A stretch of 64,000 bases of DNA. Source: Lineus longissimus. Lineage: Eukaryota > Nemertea > Pilidiophora > Heteronemertea > Lineidae. Below are positions 49,101 through 63,919 of this stretch, in pieces. A model generated the notes under the pieces. It ran no database searches, had not been told where the DNA came from, and saw nothing but the letters and a program-made list of their open reading frames with translations. The translations under genes were made by a program, and so were the position numbers. Numbering within the stretch: position 1 is the first letter of the stretch; each line of letters opens with the position of its first letter. The stretch lies in contig NC_088314.1 of the NCBI RefSeq assembly GCF_910592395.1, forward strand, positions 20,664,070 through 20,728,069. Reading direction: 5' to 3'.

Positions 49101-51861
49101 TTTGATCGAATGTTATCATTATCTGTACACAAATTAAGGTTTCCACTGCCTTGTAATAATAATGTTCAGTGCTGGTCGTTAGTGTAATTAGAGCTGTTAT
49201 TGTTGTCCCGCCAAATGAACGGCCGATTTCGGTCAGCAGTGGCATAGAATAGTAATGTAGTGAGTGTGCACTCAGTGTATACTGATGGTGAAACTGCTTT
49301 CCGTCATCCATTGCATTCGTTCCTGCCTGGAACTTGCCTTCTATGTTTAGGTTGATATCAGCAGCCTGTTTCGTTCAGGAATTCATCTGTAACGTTTGGA
49401 ATCAATGCTGAATTTGACGGTTTTCTGCCTTTTGGAATTTTGCCGTACACAACTTGTTACTTTGAGGATATCATCACGTTTCTTTAGTGTCGTTTGGATG
49501 ACTAAATGCTGAAGTTGAAATGGCTTCATTTTGGATGGTTAGAAGGACTTAGTGATCTTTTGCCATAGTCCGTCTTAATCTTCCAATGTCAGTATTTGTT
49601 GTGCCAAAATCCTGTCAAGGCAGCATTATATTTGTTGTTAGGAAGAATCAAAGGTAAGCCTAGCTCTTCAAGGGCCTAAGCCCCCTATGACTTGTGTGCT
49701 CAACCAAGGAGCTGAATAAACATTATTACCCACTACTCAAGCCTTTAATAAGATAATTCTAAATGACCATGTAAAGGCCCTTGACACGTTTCACGCCTCA
49801 AGTAATGGTCTTACCATAAAGATCACAGAAAGTGATTTTAAGGCCTTTTTCCCCCTTGATTCTTGCAAGTTAGGGCCTATAATCTTGTCTATGGTGCCTC
49901 AGGGGGGTAAAGGAGTATCTCCTCAAAGGCTAGAAGTGTTCAGTCGAGAAGGACCCTCTCTGGTGCGACAAATTTCCCTGTCGAGTTTAGTGTCCTGACT
50001 TGGATGTTCGTCTGATTTGGATGTGTTTCTTTGCACATCAGTTGCACTCTACATCGATTAGTCCATTTACTGTTGAATACATCAGTTGCACCTGTAAGAG
50101 CATCATGGACCTCACATCGACTGTTGAATACCTCACGGAGTACATCAGTTGGATCTTGCATCAGTATTGAATACATCAACTTCACAAGGACAGTTATGGT
50201 TACCTGTTGCGTCAACGTCAAAGGAATGCTATATTCATCAACTGTTGGTACGTCTCAAGTTGTCCAAACTAATTGGGACGAACACTTTCCCTGAAGTATA
50301 AGAACACTTACCCTGATGCATCTCTCTGTGGAGACATCTGTATTCGTAACCACAAGAGTCTAGACCTGCGCTGCATGATAAACCTTCCTTGCACCGTACA
50401 GTAGAATACCAATAGGCAGCTGCAACCTTCGGATGTCTTCAGGGGAAACTACCTATCGAAGTGTGGTTCACCCTTACGTTACGAACATATTCACTACAAA
50501 TGCATAGATGATGCATTTTGTTAACTGTTCATTAAGGTGGACAGAAACATCATCAGGAGGGAACCCAGTATAGGTGAAAATAGCGCATTGTTGTTTGTTA
50601 ACGAATACTATTTCCCGTGCATGCTTTTCTCACAAGAGTTATCAGTCATCTTGTATGAGTTCGTCTTGCAACACGTAGATTAGTTCAGAGTTCTTTTCGT
50701 TATTATTGACGGGCCTACCGATTGGATACCGTGCTTGCCTCTCCTGAGTATGAATGGAGTGACAGTGAGGATATAGAGTGGATAGGCCAAACTAGTCAGG
50801 ATCCAGGTATTGGGATTTCGAGTATGCATATTGTCCTGGTCAAAGGAATTTCTATTCATATTCTCATCTTAGGACTGTGTCACCAACAACGAGGGTACAC
50901 TTGAGTGACAATCAAATTGGACACCTGACATAAACAACTTTCCATTCTGTCCACATCCTTCTCATGTCCTAGAGAAATTACAGTCCACAAGTGGTAAACA
51001 TATTTGGCTAGCCAACTTTTTCCTTGGGGTATTAACACACTGACATAGTTAGATGCCAATTTTGATTTGGTTAGTGAATCATGATTGGAACAATGATTCT
51101 CGGGCCTATTTTGTCAGTATAAACTGCCTTGCTGGTATGTTATGATGATACTTGATACTGAGTCAAGGTAACAAGTTGAGAGGATAGATTATTCTGATGC
51201 AAGTATTCGATGATGTTTGATCCTAGTTAATGCAAGTGGTAACATTAAATCTCACCGGTATATACCTGAGCCCGCCAATATTGAGGCTAGCACCTCTGGA
51301 TTCTTCAGATGATGTTCAGTTAGCTAGGTCTGTTAGCTATTTTCGTACTTGATCTACGGCAAGTATAGCAACACTACGCGGAGTACTGATAGCATGAATC
51401 TTCACTTGATCTATAGCTAAAGCCAGCTGCCAGCCTGAAGCGCAGAGGTAATGCGCAATCGTATTCAACCTGTTGTGTGCACTTGCTGGAACTAGCACTC
51501 ACTTTCATGATTTTCGAGGATTACAGCACGAAGGATGTCTTTAGGAATGGCTTGTGTTTCTCTTGAGTTCAGCTTCTACTGAATATAGTTTGAGGCTCTA
51601 GTTACTGACTGGTAGTATCCGGCTTTTCGGTTTTCGACTCTGTTGGATTATCAGAAGGCAGGACATCTCTATGAGTAACTCCACTATGTCATGGTTGAAT
51701 TTAGCTGGATCTGTTGATAAATAAAGTTAGATAACGCTAACTTTGTGCATGAGTCACCAAGATCAAAAGTTGATTCCGGACAGCTCGCCAACTGAGCACA
51801 AGCTATAGCAAGCACTCTGCGTCTGCTGAAGCTTGCCTTCCGAGGGTGTTTCTGATTGGTG

Positions 51862-52574
51862 ATGTCGCGAAGTCAGTACCATCTGGATGATTCCTACATA
51901 GGATACAAGTCAGGAGTGTCACCATCAACAGCCTCTCGTGGGTCTGTACCTACTTTCAGATCTTCAGCCTACACATCTGGCTCAGCTTTTGATCCTGGAT
52001 CCAGATCCGGCTCCAACTACGGTACTGGATCCATTAACTATGGTACTGGATCTGTTAACTACGGCTCTGGATCCGTTAACTATGGTACTGGATCCGGCTC
52101 AAACTATGCTTCTGGATCTGGTTCAAATTATGGATCTGGGACTAGCTCGTTGAAACCACGGTCGGATTCTTATCGTTCGGGATCAAAACCATTGGATTCT
52201 GGATATAAGTCCAAAATACCAAGACCTTACACAAGATCACTGACAAGCCCTGTCGCCATGGGATCAAAACTATACCCATCAGTGCTGGGTTTAAACAGTT
52301 ATAAGACTGCAACCAGTCTGGACAACAAACCTCGCTACATTTCATACAGTAACGGCAACAATAAGGACCCAATTCATAATAAAAGTACCAATAGAGGGCG
52401 ACTGTTGTTAGAGGATAATGACAAAATCGATTACTTCACGTACATCCCATCAAGATATAATTATCGCACAAGACTTTTCGCCAATTCTAAGGACTGGAGA
52501 GGCAAGCATGTTAGGGATCCTATTTTCGAACGACCAAGATATTTTCATGAGTATCGGGGTGGGAAGGCACAAAG
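51862..52574 (+). CDS. SRPK: Gly/Ser/Tyr-repeat first exon; proposed alternative SRPK N-terminal cassette
   Basis: The ATG at 51862 has an in-frame TGA at 51853-51855, so this is a first coding exon. It encodes about 237 residues: MSRSQYHLDDSYIGYKSG at the start, then a low-complexity block (residues ~48-93) of SNYGTG/SVNYGSG repeats, then a basic Ser/Tyr/Arg-rich region (KIPRPYTRS, YIPSRYNYRTRLF) ending EYRGGKAQ. The donor AAAG-type junction AG|GTAGGT is in phase 2; joined to 55289 it gives KAQR-SEPPKH. KAQRKSE is also found before the acidic segment of vertebrate SRPK1 as I recall it, which supports the join. It is the nearest cassette to the kinase exons, 2.7 kb away. The SNYG and SRS/RS-like content suggests a disordered, possibly condensate-forming or self-phosphorylated tail; this is inference. 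Confidence 0.7.
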
Positions 52575-55288
52575 GTAGGTGAAAGTCATAGCACATGTCC
52601 CCATCAAAGTTATCATGCATCCTGTATCAGCCATCTTCACCGATCAGGAATCATACATTTGATCTTTATTCGGCCGTTACTGCCATTTCAATGTCCTAAC
52701 TGGCGTCTTTGGCTGTGATGGCATCTCTGCACGTCCGTCAAATTACCGTCCACCAATCTTCCATCAGCATTGCTACTGCCGTGTCTGGGACATGGCTGCA
52801 TGACCTTGCAGAGCCGGATGCTCCTTGAAGAAACAATGCTAAGTCTCAGTGTTTTTCTGTTGCTTTTCTATGTATCTGTCTGACATCAGAACTACAGGTG
52901 GTTTGTAATTTGTTACCTGTGCTTTGGTGAAGTTGTATAGGTCGACTTCTTTGTACTACTTGATGCCTAAGTGCTTAGATTAGTGGATGGTGCTTTTGCA
53001 TACTACGCAGACAATTTGCTTCTCGATATTGAGTTGCACTTGCTGCATAACCAAGGCAGATGTGAATCAGTTATGGTGTCAGATTCCAAGGTGTAACATC
53101 ATCATACCCCATCACTGGTTTCTCTACTTGCTTCATGCTACTGAGGAGTTGGCCTACCTAGTAGTGCCTCTCCCCTTGGCCAAGGTCTCCCAAGCCTAGT
53201 TCAAGGCTGACCTGGTCCTACCTAGTAGTGCCTCTCCCCTTGGCCAAGGTCTCCCAAGCCTAGTTCAAGGCTGACCTGGTCCTACCTAGTAGTGCCTCTC
53301 CCCTTGGCCAAGGTCTCCCAAGCCTAGTTCAAGGCTGACCTGGTCCTACCTGGTAGTGCCTCTCCCTTATCAACCAGTTCCTTGGCCAAGGTCTCCCAAG
53401 CCTAGTTCAAGGCTGACCTGGTCCTACCTAGTAGTGCCTCTCCCTTATCAACCAGTGCCTTGGCCAAGGTCTCCCAAGCCTAGTTCAAGGCTGACCTGGT
53501 CCTACCTAGTAGTGCCTCTCCCTTATCAACCAGTTCCTTGGCGAAGGTCTCCCAAGCCTAGTTCCTTGGCGAAGGTCTCCCAAGCCTAGTTCCTTGGCCA
53601 AGGTCTCCCAAGCCTAGTTCCTTGGCCAAGGTCTCCCAAGCCTAGTTCCTTGGCCAAGGTCTCCCAAGCCTAGTTCCTTGGCCAAGGTCTCCCAAGCCTA
53701 GTTCAAGGCTGACCTGGCTCCATCAGCGTATTTGTACTTAGCTTATACTTCAGATTGGTACGATTGTGTGTACTCAGTTCTAAGGGATGTGTTTAGTGTA
53801 TATCTGCCCTCTCCACCAAGTTCTATATCTTTGTCTTTGACTGGTCAGAGGCCATTGTGTTCCTTGACACCTTGTTCATTGGCTTTGTTCATTCCTTCAG
53901 GCACCTTATTGCCATAAGCCCAGTCCACAGGCTGTTTGTTTGTGAGCAGTGAGCGTGTGGCATTGTTTCCATTGTCTCGGTAACATGTTTGCTGATACAA
54001 CCAATGGGAAAGTCCAATAAGCCAAACAAAGGTTCCTTTTGTGTGTGGTGTCTAAGGTCCAAGGACATGAAACAATGAAAGTGCCACAGGATTGGGCAGC
54101 CTTAACAACAATAGGCCTACTATTGTAAAAGATCCCTGGTTTGATTTCAGTCAGAGTGAGGAGAATACACTTGTGATTTGTCTTTGGCCCTCGACATCCC
54201 CTTGACCTCCAATCAGATGGGTTCCATAGCTAAATACCAATCACTTCAGCTCTATTGGAAATCACACTCGAGTGGTTTTGTTGTCTGCATCAAAAAACAG
54301 CCAAGCAGAATGTTGTTGATTTCACCTGATGAAATGAATCATTAATGGTTTCAGATTCCATGTACTAACCACAAACCCCTCCAATGCATGGAGTCTACCT
54401 GTGCATGGGAACAAATGGGTGGTAAAAAATAGACATGGATTCTAGTTAATGGGAACAGGTGGTATCTATTTCAATCAATACCTTCTTCAAAGACCTATCA
54501 ATATTGGTGTACTCATTGCTGGTCTTGCTGCTTCGTGGCTGGGGAGAGTGGGTAAGTGCACTCCTCAATATATAAGAATTTGCCTTTCCTTTCTTTGGTA
54601 CGATTCATGATCAGTTCTCTTCGAACATGTTGCACTGTGAATCCAATCAGCTTGCAGGAGATGAAACCAATGACTCTCAGTGGATTAGCTCAATCACTGC
54701 TGTTACCTGATAAAGCGACACAAGGTCATTTTGAGTCATCTCTTGTGGCCATTCCCAAAGGTCAAGTAGGGTGTTGATATCGCTAATGTGAGCCATCTTG
54801 GGTCAGGAAATATGGGGGGATGGACCTGATGTTCCTTGGAGGGAGATCATAATTACAGGGTGGGGGAAGCTAATGCGGGGCTATATGTTGATCAGAGTGA
54901 TCGTGAGAAGGAATGTGATATTCGTGAGGTTGTCATGGTCAAAACAAGGACTATCAAAACACTACCACCCACAACCACACAATTGGTTCGATTGCCAAAA
55001 TTTGAGTATCCACTGATTGCATGATCGATACATTGACTTTGTGAAGACATTTACTGCTTTTGATTCAGAATTCCAAATGACTTATGATGTACATTTAAAC
55101 TATCTTTTGATTTTGCTGATTTAGGTTTCATATCTGTTTTGCAGATTCATCACCGAGTATTTTTTCGAGAGACTTGCTACCTGAATGCGGTCTCTCATCA
55201 TGTAAATGCTCTCTGTGAGATATTTTGAATGTTTTCTGGCTCAAATTCTCGCACATATTCAAGGAATCTCTCATTTCTTTCATTATAG
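52575..55288 (+). other. Last part of the large SRPK intron
   Basis: It contains the compound tandem array at 53151-53712 and no convincing exon. A 60-codon frame at 54836-55024 (with REVVMVKTRTIKTLPPTTTQ) looks mildly protein-like but lacks a phase-compatible donor. The acceptor of the shared exon is 'ttctttcattatag' at 55275-55288. Confidence 0.55.
53151..53712. repeat. Compound minisatellite, ~28-, 65- and 80-bp units
   Basis: The core 'ccttggccaaggtctcccaa' plus 'gcctagtt' occurs about 12 times. In the first part it alternates with 'caaggctgacctggtcctac' and 'ctagtagtgcctctccc', giving ~64-bp units, and later ~80-bp units with an added 'ttatcaaccagttcc'. From about 53550 to 53700 the short 28-bp core is repeated alone. 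CCTTGGCCAAGG is itself a perfect 12-bp palindrome in every unit. Confidence 0.95.
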
Positions 55289-55395
55289 GTCTGAGCCCCC
55301 TAAACACAGTGAGAGCACACATTATGATGATGAAGAGGAAGAGATCCTTGGTTCTGATGATGACGAGCAGGAGGATCCCAAAGACTACTGTAAAG
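55289..55395 (+). CDS. SRPK: SRPK shared exon: acidic segment before the kinase domain
   Basis: The acceptor is cattatag|GTCTGAG (needs a phase-2 donor) and the donor is AAAG|GTAAGG (phase 1). It encodes SEPPKHSESTHYDD, then EEEILGSDDDEQEDP and KDYCKG. The EEEILGSDD(D/E)EQEDP-DYCKGGYH sequence is a signature of SRPKs and leads directly into the kinase N-lobe. Phase at its 5' edge is the test that links the four upstream cassettes. All four (4629, 29320, 33292, 52574) supply two bases of a codon and keep the frame open. Confidence 0.95.
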
Positions 55396-56809
55396 GTAAG
55401 GCCATCAGCAGTTTCACTGGAGAACAGAGAGGATTCTCTTCACAAGACGTCATTGGCTGACATCGGGCAGCAGGAGTGATGAGCAGACACAAACACCTGT
55501 GATCTCCTCTTGTTAGCCAAGTGCTGAAAATCAATGCAGAGAAGGCGTTAGTTGAGGGGAGGGGGCAAATGCCCTCCCTAGGGTAACCTGAAACTTGATG
55601 TTGGTTGATTTGCTGGCTGGTGGAGGTTCTTTGATCCCAAGCTAGCTCCAGGCCTGGCAACATCTCAATGGTTGTTGGTCTTTCTTCGAGCATCAATCCC
55701 TCTCTCAGAAACCTTTGAGAACATTTTGAAGCTCGACATAGATACAATAGTGATCACCTCTTAGTCATGCATTGATTATATTGATATTGACAGATTGACA
55801 TGTATTGGCATCACTGCTAATATATTTCAATAAGGTATAATTCCTGGGTGGGGTCGGCAGGCAGAATCAATAGGGACAGCAAGGCAGGAGGGTTAAGGCA
55901 ATGTGTTTAGATGTGGTCTCCCAAGCCTTGCAAGAAAGCAATTAATTACGAACTGATTCATCAAGACGTTTCAGGCGAGTTTGATGATATCAGAGAGAAA
56001 ATTACCAGACACACAACACTCACCTCGGAGAGCCCAACATCTTCAGAGAAGATGATAATCATTAAGAAATGCTTCCGAGACTGTTGCATCGATTTAGTTT
56101 CCCTATTTTCCGAAATAAGCGATGACGGTCTATGTGGAAGGACAAAGTATTGTAGGTCAAAGCATGCACTGATCCAGCCAACCTGTGTTGGAACAGAACA
56201 CAGAGAAAATCTGCGCTTTAGGGCAGCATTCCGAATATGACAACTATCGCCATATTTGGCAAATTTGCTAAGATTTCATATGAAATATAAAATGACGGAA
56301 TTTGAGATATCGGAAAGAATGTGCTTATTGGATGAGGTTGAGAACATTAATCAGATGTGGTTTACCTCGGCATGTTGATGGTTTCTTTGTGAAGATAAGC
56401 TGTTAATGTGTTTTGTGGTCAAAATGTGGATTCCGACATTTCCTCAATAGATCTTCAAACATGCTTGAAATGGACTCACACTTCTGTGCACCCAGGCCAG
56501 CAGGCTTGTGCCTTCTACCCAAGTGATCATTTCCAAACCTTTCCACATGACCATCCGTGAAAGAGCACGTTCTCAGGGTAGCATTCAAATCATGATTTAA
56601 GTTTTGAGCAGCCTGTAGACATGAATGGGTTACTTGGTCAGAAGATCGTCTGCTTGTCAGGGAAAGGATGCTATACGAGACAATCGCTCGGAGCACGTCT
56701 CTCGCAAATCAGGCAGAATAATCAGGAGGGAGCAAAGTAGTCATTTCAAAGTTTGTGATGTTCTGATGATCATAATTTGACGGTGTACTTGCTCACGGCA
56801 GTTGTCACG

Positions 56810-57340
56810 GTTTCTGCAAGCTCTCTTGACTCTGATGAACTTACGGTTGGGCTGAAGTCTTGCCAAGGGTTTATACGGCAGTAGTCAGAACCTTAGATGA
56901 CACTGATGACTGGCACATGTGTAGGGTTTCTGCAAGCTCTCTTGACTCTGATGAACTTACGGTTGGGCTGAAGTCTTGCCAAGGGTTTATACGGCAGTAG
57001 TCAGAACCTTAGATGACACTGATGACTGGCACATGTGTAGGGTTTCTGCAAGCTCTCTTGACTCTGATGAACTTAAGGTTGGGCTGAAGTCTTGCCCAGG
57101 GTTTATACGGCAGTAGTCAGAACCTTAGATGACACTGATGACTGGCACATGTGTAGGGTTTCTGCAAGCTCTCTTGACTCTGATGAACTTAAGGTTGGGC
57201 TGAAGTCTTGCCAAGGGTTTATACGGCAGTAGTCAGAACCTTAGATGACACTGATGACTGGCACATGTGTAGGGTTTCTGCAAGCTCTCTTGACTCTGAT
57301 GAACTTAAGGTTAGGCTGAAGTCTTGCCAAGGGTTTATAT
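56810..57340. repeat. 116-bp tandem repeat, 4.5 copies
   Basis: Copies start with 'gtttctgcaagctctcttga' at 56810, 56926, 57042, 57158 and 57274 (last one partial). They are almost identical, with a few substitutions such as cggttggg/aggttggg. Confidence 0.95.
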
Positions 57341-57562
57341 GACCTCCACCTTGTCATTGAGGCCTCCTCAGACTAAAGCAGCTTTGGTGCATTGTCTCAT
57401 ATCTTGCCCAGGGTTTATTCAACCTCCACCTTGTCATTGAGGCCTCCTCAGACTAAAGCAGCTTTGGTGCATTGTCTCATATCTTGCCCAGGGTTTATTC
57501 AACCTCCACCTTGTCATTGAGGCCTCCTCAGACTGAAGCAGCTTTGGTGCATTGTCTCATCT
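57323..57562. repeat. 80-bp tandem repeat, 3 copies
   Basis: Starts 'cttgcc(a/c)agggtttat' at 57323, 57403 and 57483. Each unit contains 'cctccaccttgtcattgagg' and 'agcagctttggtgcattgtc'. Its first unit shares 'cttgccaagggtttata' with the preceding 116-bp array, so one array appears to have seeded the other. Confidence 0.95.
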
Positions 57563-57810
57563 GTCAGAAGGAAAGAATCATCTAAAGGGCCATTAAAGTG
57601 CAATAGAGATGGTAGGCTACATCTTCATGTGAATAAGATATCGTATCTCATATTCAGACTCATAAATGATGTATTGTGAGTGGAGTGGTGGTCTCCTTGG
57701 GGATGGAGTGGTCTGGTGATGGCTGGGGAGGTACCATTGGTACATTCGTGGTACTTTGCTTCACATTAGATTACGTCCGGTTTGATTGCCAGTGTATGAA
57801 AGTGAAAGCC

Positions 57811-57880
57811 CTGTTGCATAGTGGTTGAAATGCCAAACATTTGATAGAAAGTTTGCTTGTTCAATTTCACAGACTGATCA
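57811..57880 (+). mobile_element. tRNA-like SINE head
   Basis: 'ctgttgcatagtggttgaaatgcc' matches the A-box region of the SINE at 39156 (gcatagtggtt(a/g)). 'gcttgttcaatttc' (57855-57868) is a degenerate B box. The 72-bp array begins shortly after. Confidence 0.5.
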
Positions 57881-57944
57881 TCAGGGCTCAAAACTCAGAC
57901 CTGCCTGTCTCAATCCCGGCCAGGGAATCACCTTCTGCGGACTC

Positions 57945-58270
57945 CTCTGTGCTCATGGCTCTGGCCTGCCGAGTCCAATATGGAGATATATAACACCCCT
58001 CGCTGGTCATGGATCTCTCTGTGCTCATGGCTCTGGCCTGCCGAGTCCAATATGGAGATATATAACACCCCTAGCTGGTCATGGATCTCTCTGTGCTCAT
58101 GGCTCTGGCCTGCCGAGTCCAATAGCTGGTCATGGATCTCTCTGTGCTCATGGCTCTGGCCTGCCGAGTCCAATAGCTGGTCATGGATCTCTCTGTGCTC
58201 ATGGCTCTGGCCTGCCGAGTCCAATAGCTGGTCATGGATCTCTCTGTGCTCATGGCTCTGACCTTCCAGC
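57945..58270. repeat. Tandem array with 72-bp and 51-bp units, 6 copies
   Basis: Units begin 'ctctgtgctcatggctctgg' at 57945, 58017, 58089, 58140, 58191 and 58242. The first two contain an extra 'tatggagatatataacaccc' segment that is missing from the later 51-bp units. Open frames of 93-177 codons across it (AHGSGLPSPI, WSWISLCSW and the - strand HEHREIHDQ) are repeat artefacts. Confidence 0.95.
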
Positions 58271-58613
58271 AAGCCATGGGAAGGAGTCTGTCGTATTCCC
58301 GTCCCTCCCATTGTCAGAGAACATCTTAACTACTTCCCAGACCGTGGCAACCTTCTAACGACCTGTTATCACAGTGTTCCTTGCTTACAAATGGCCTACT
58401 TATCCAGAGTAACAAGTATGTAATGGACGTGGGGATGCAACTTGAATAGTTAAGTGACATGTTTTGGTGAAATGTATTAAGGTTGGAGTGTTCAGATACA
58501 CTCCTTATGCTGAGGATTTTAGACAGTAACAATACTATAAATAGTGTCACCCTTGGTCACCTGTTCTTAACTTAATGAAGCACTTTATTTCATCCTCAAA
58601 TAGATTGTCTTGA

Positions 58614-62198
<3,585 letters not shown>

Positions 62199-62410
62199 TA
62201 AATGCTGATGGAGATTGCCATCCTGCTGACCATGCCAGACGTCATCACCCACGGTTTATAGCCTGATGGCCCCGGTCCTACTGCTCGTTAGGCAGGTGTG
62301 ATAACCTTTAGGTCATTATAGCTCTACCTGTTGGCAGATAATGAAAGCTCACAAGAACAAACATGGAAAGATGGAGAGTGCGCTGATAGTTTAAAATTCT
62401 TCTCTGATGA

Positions 62411-62527
<117 letters not shown>

Positions 62528-63237
62528 TAGCTTGAATTAGTTATTTGACGTGACTGGGTATGTTTGTCTCAGTTTAGATGTCCAGTAGATGTCCCGGTAC
62601 GGCTGTAGGGAACTGTTGCTCAAGACAAACCGGCTGACCAATCATGCATTTCCTTGTATTGATCTTCCACAAATCGCCCCCCAAATGCGAGTCATTTAAC
62701 TCGCCAGACATGTGCGTGACTTCCTTAGTCATTCCGTAGCGATGAATTAATCAGCTAGAGTGCGTCATTGGTGATGTTTTTTGCACAAAGATAGCTTTTT
62801 CCTCAAAGTTGAAAAATATTGATGCAATGTTGTTTTTTGGTTCAGTAACTTTATGGGTGTGATCGATGGTTAGAGGAAATAACTGTGTCGTTCACAGATT
62901 CGCTGGTAATGTCTCTAATGGCAGGAGAGTAATTTCTTTGGGAGGTAAATCATTGGCATAAGGTTTGGGTTGGTACCTAAAAATGAGCATTGATATCGGG
63001 AACATCTATCTGAATATGTTTTGTATGAGTTAGGATGAAGTTGTAGACCTGTTGGGGAAGCCAGTCTGTGGCAGATGCCAGTTGAAACTGCCTTGAACTC
63101 TCCAATACCTTGAAGTGGGTGGTGTCTGGGGCATTCTGACTCAGCCGACCTGGAACAACCGTTCCAGCATTTGCAGGTGTGTGGAAATCGGTCCTGACCA
63201 CCTGCTGAAACTCTTAATGCGTCATTATCATCCATGA

Positions 63238-63450
<213 letters not shown>

Positions 63451-63470
63451 TAAGAGTGTTCCGAGGCTGA

Positions 63471-63716
<246 letters not shown>

Positions 63717-63919
63717 TGAAATGTTTGAAAAATTGGTCCAAAAATAAGCATTTTAGAGGCATTTTTGTGCAAGTGACAAGATCTTTTCAAAGAATAGAAT
63801 TTCGACTTATTGCCTTGGCTCATTTGCTCGTTTGAGGCTTGAAGTCTTCAGCTGAAACTTGAGACTTGTGGCAAGAGACAAATTGGAGGAGACTTGATGT
63901 GTATTTCCTTTCTTTCCAG

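Larger units (their letters stand above)
33293..51861 (+). other. SRPK intron segment between the zinc-knuckle and Gly/Ser/Tyr cassettes
   Basis: About 18.5 kb. It holds one intact 215-codon frame on the - strand (34985-35632), tandem arrays at 38173 and 41369, SINE-like heads at 39156 and 40352, and a decayed coding stretch at 45730-46109. Weak local duplications occur at 33470/33640 (ctgttctttcttagaa) and 34640/34807 (agagactgtatc). No further + strand exon with good splice sites and conserved-looking protein was identified. Confidence 0.5.

Noticed and set aside
50710-50806. Acidic exon-like stretch (YEWSDSEDIEWIGQTSQDP) with a pyrimidine-rich acceptor-like tract and CCAG|GTATTG donor.
   Set aside because: The donor would be phase 1, which does not fit the shared acceptor at 55289, and the open stretch is short with no ATG start. 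Kept only as a possible small exon.
54836-55024. Protein-like 62-codon frame just upstream of the shared SRPK exon.
   Set aside because: There is no phase-compatible donor before its stop and no recognisable motif. Likely chance or an old remnant.
55911-56240. 109-codon + strand frame in the SRPK intron.
   Set aside because: No motif, no convincing acceptor and donor pair, and adding it would break continuity between 55395 and 58654, which already join in frame.
57825-58358. 177-codon + and 127-codon - frames.
   Set aside because: Both are products of the 72/51-bp tandem array.
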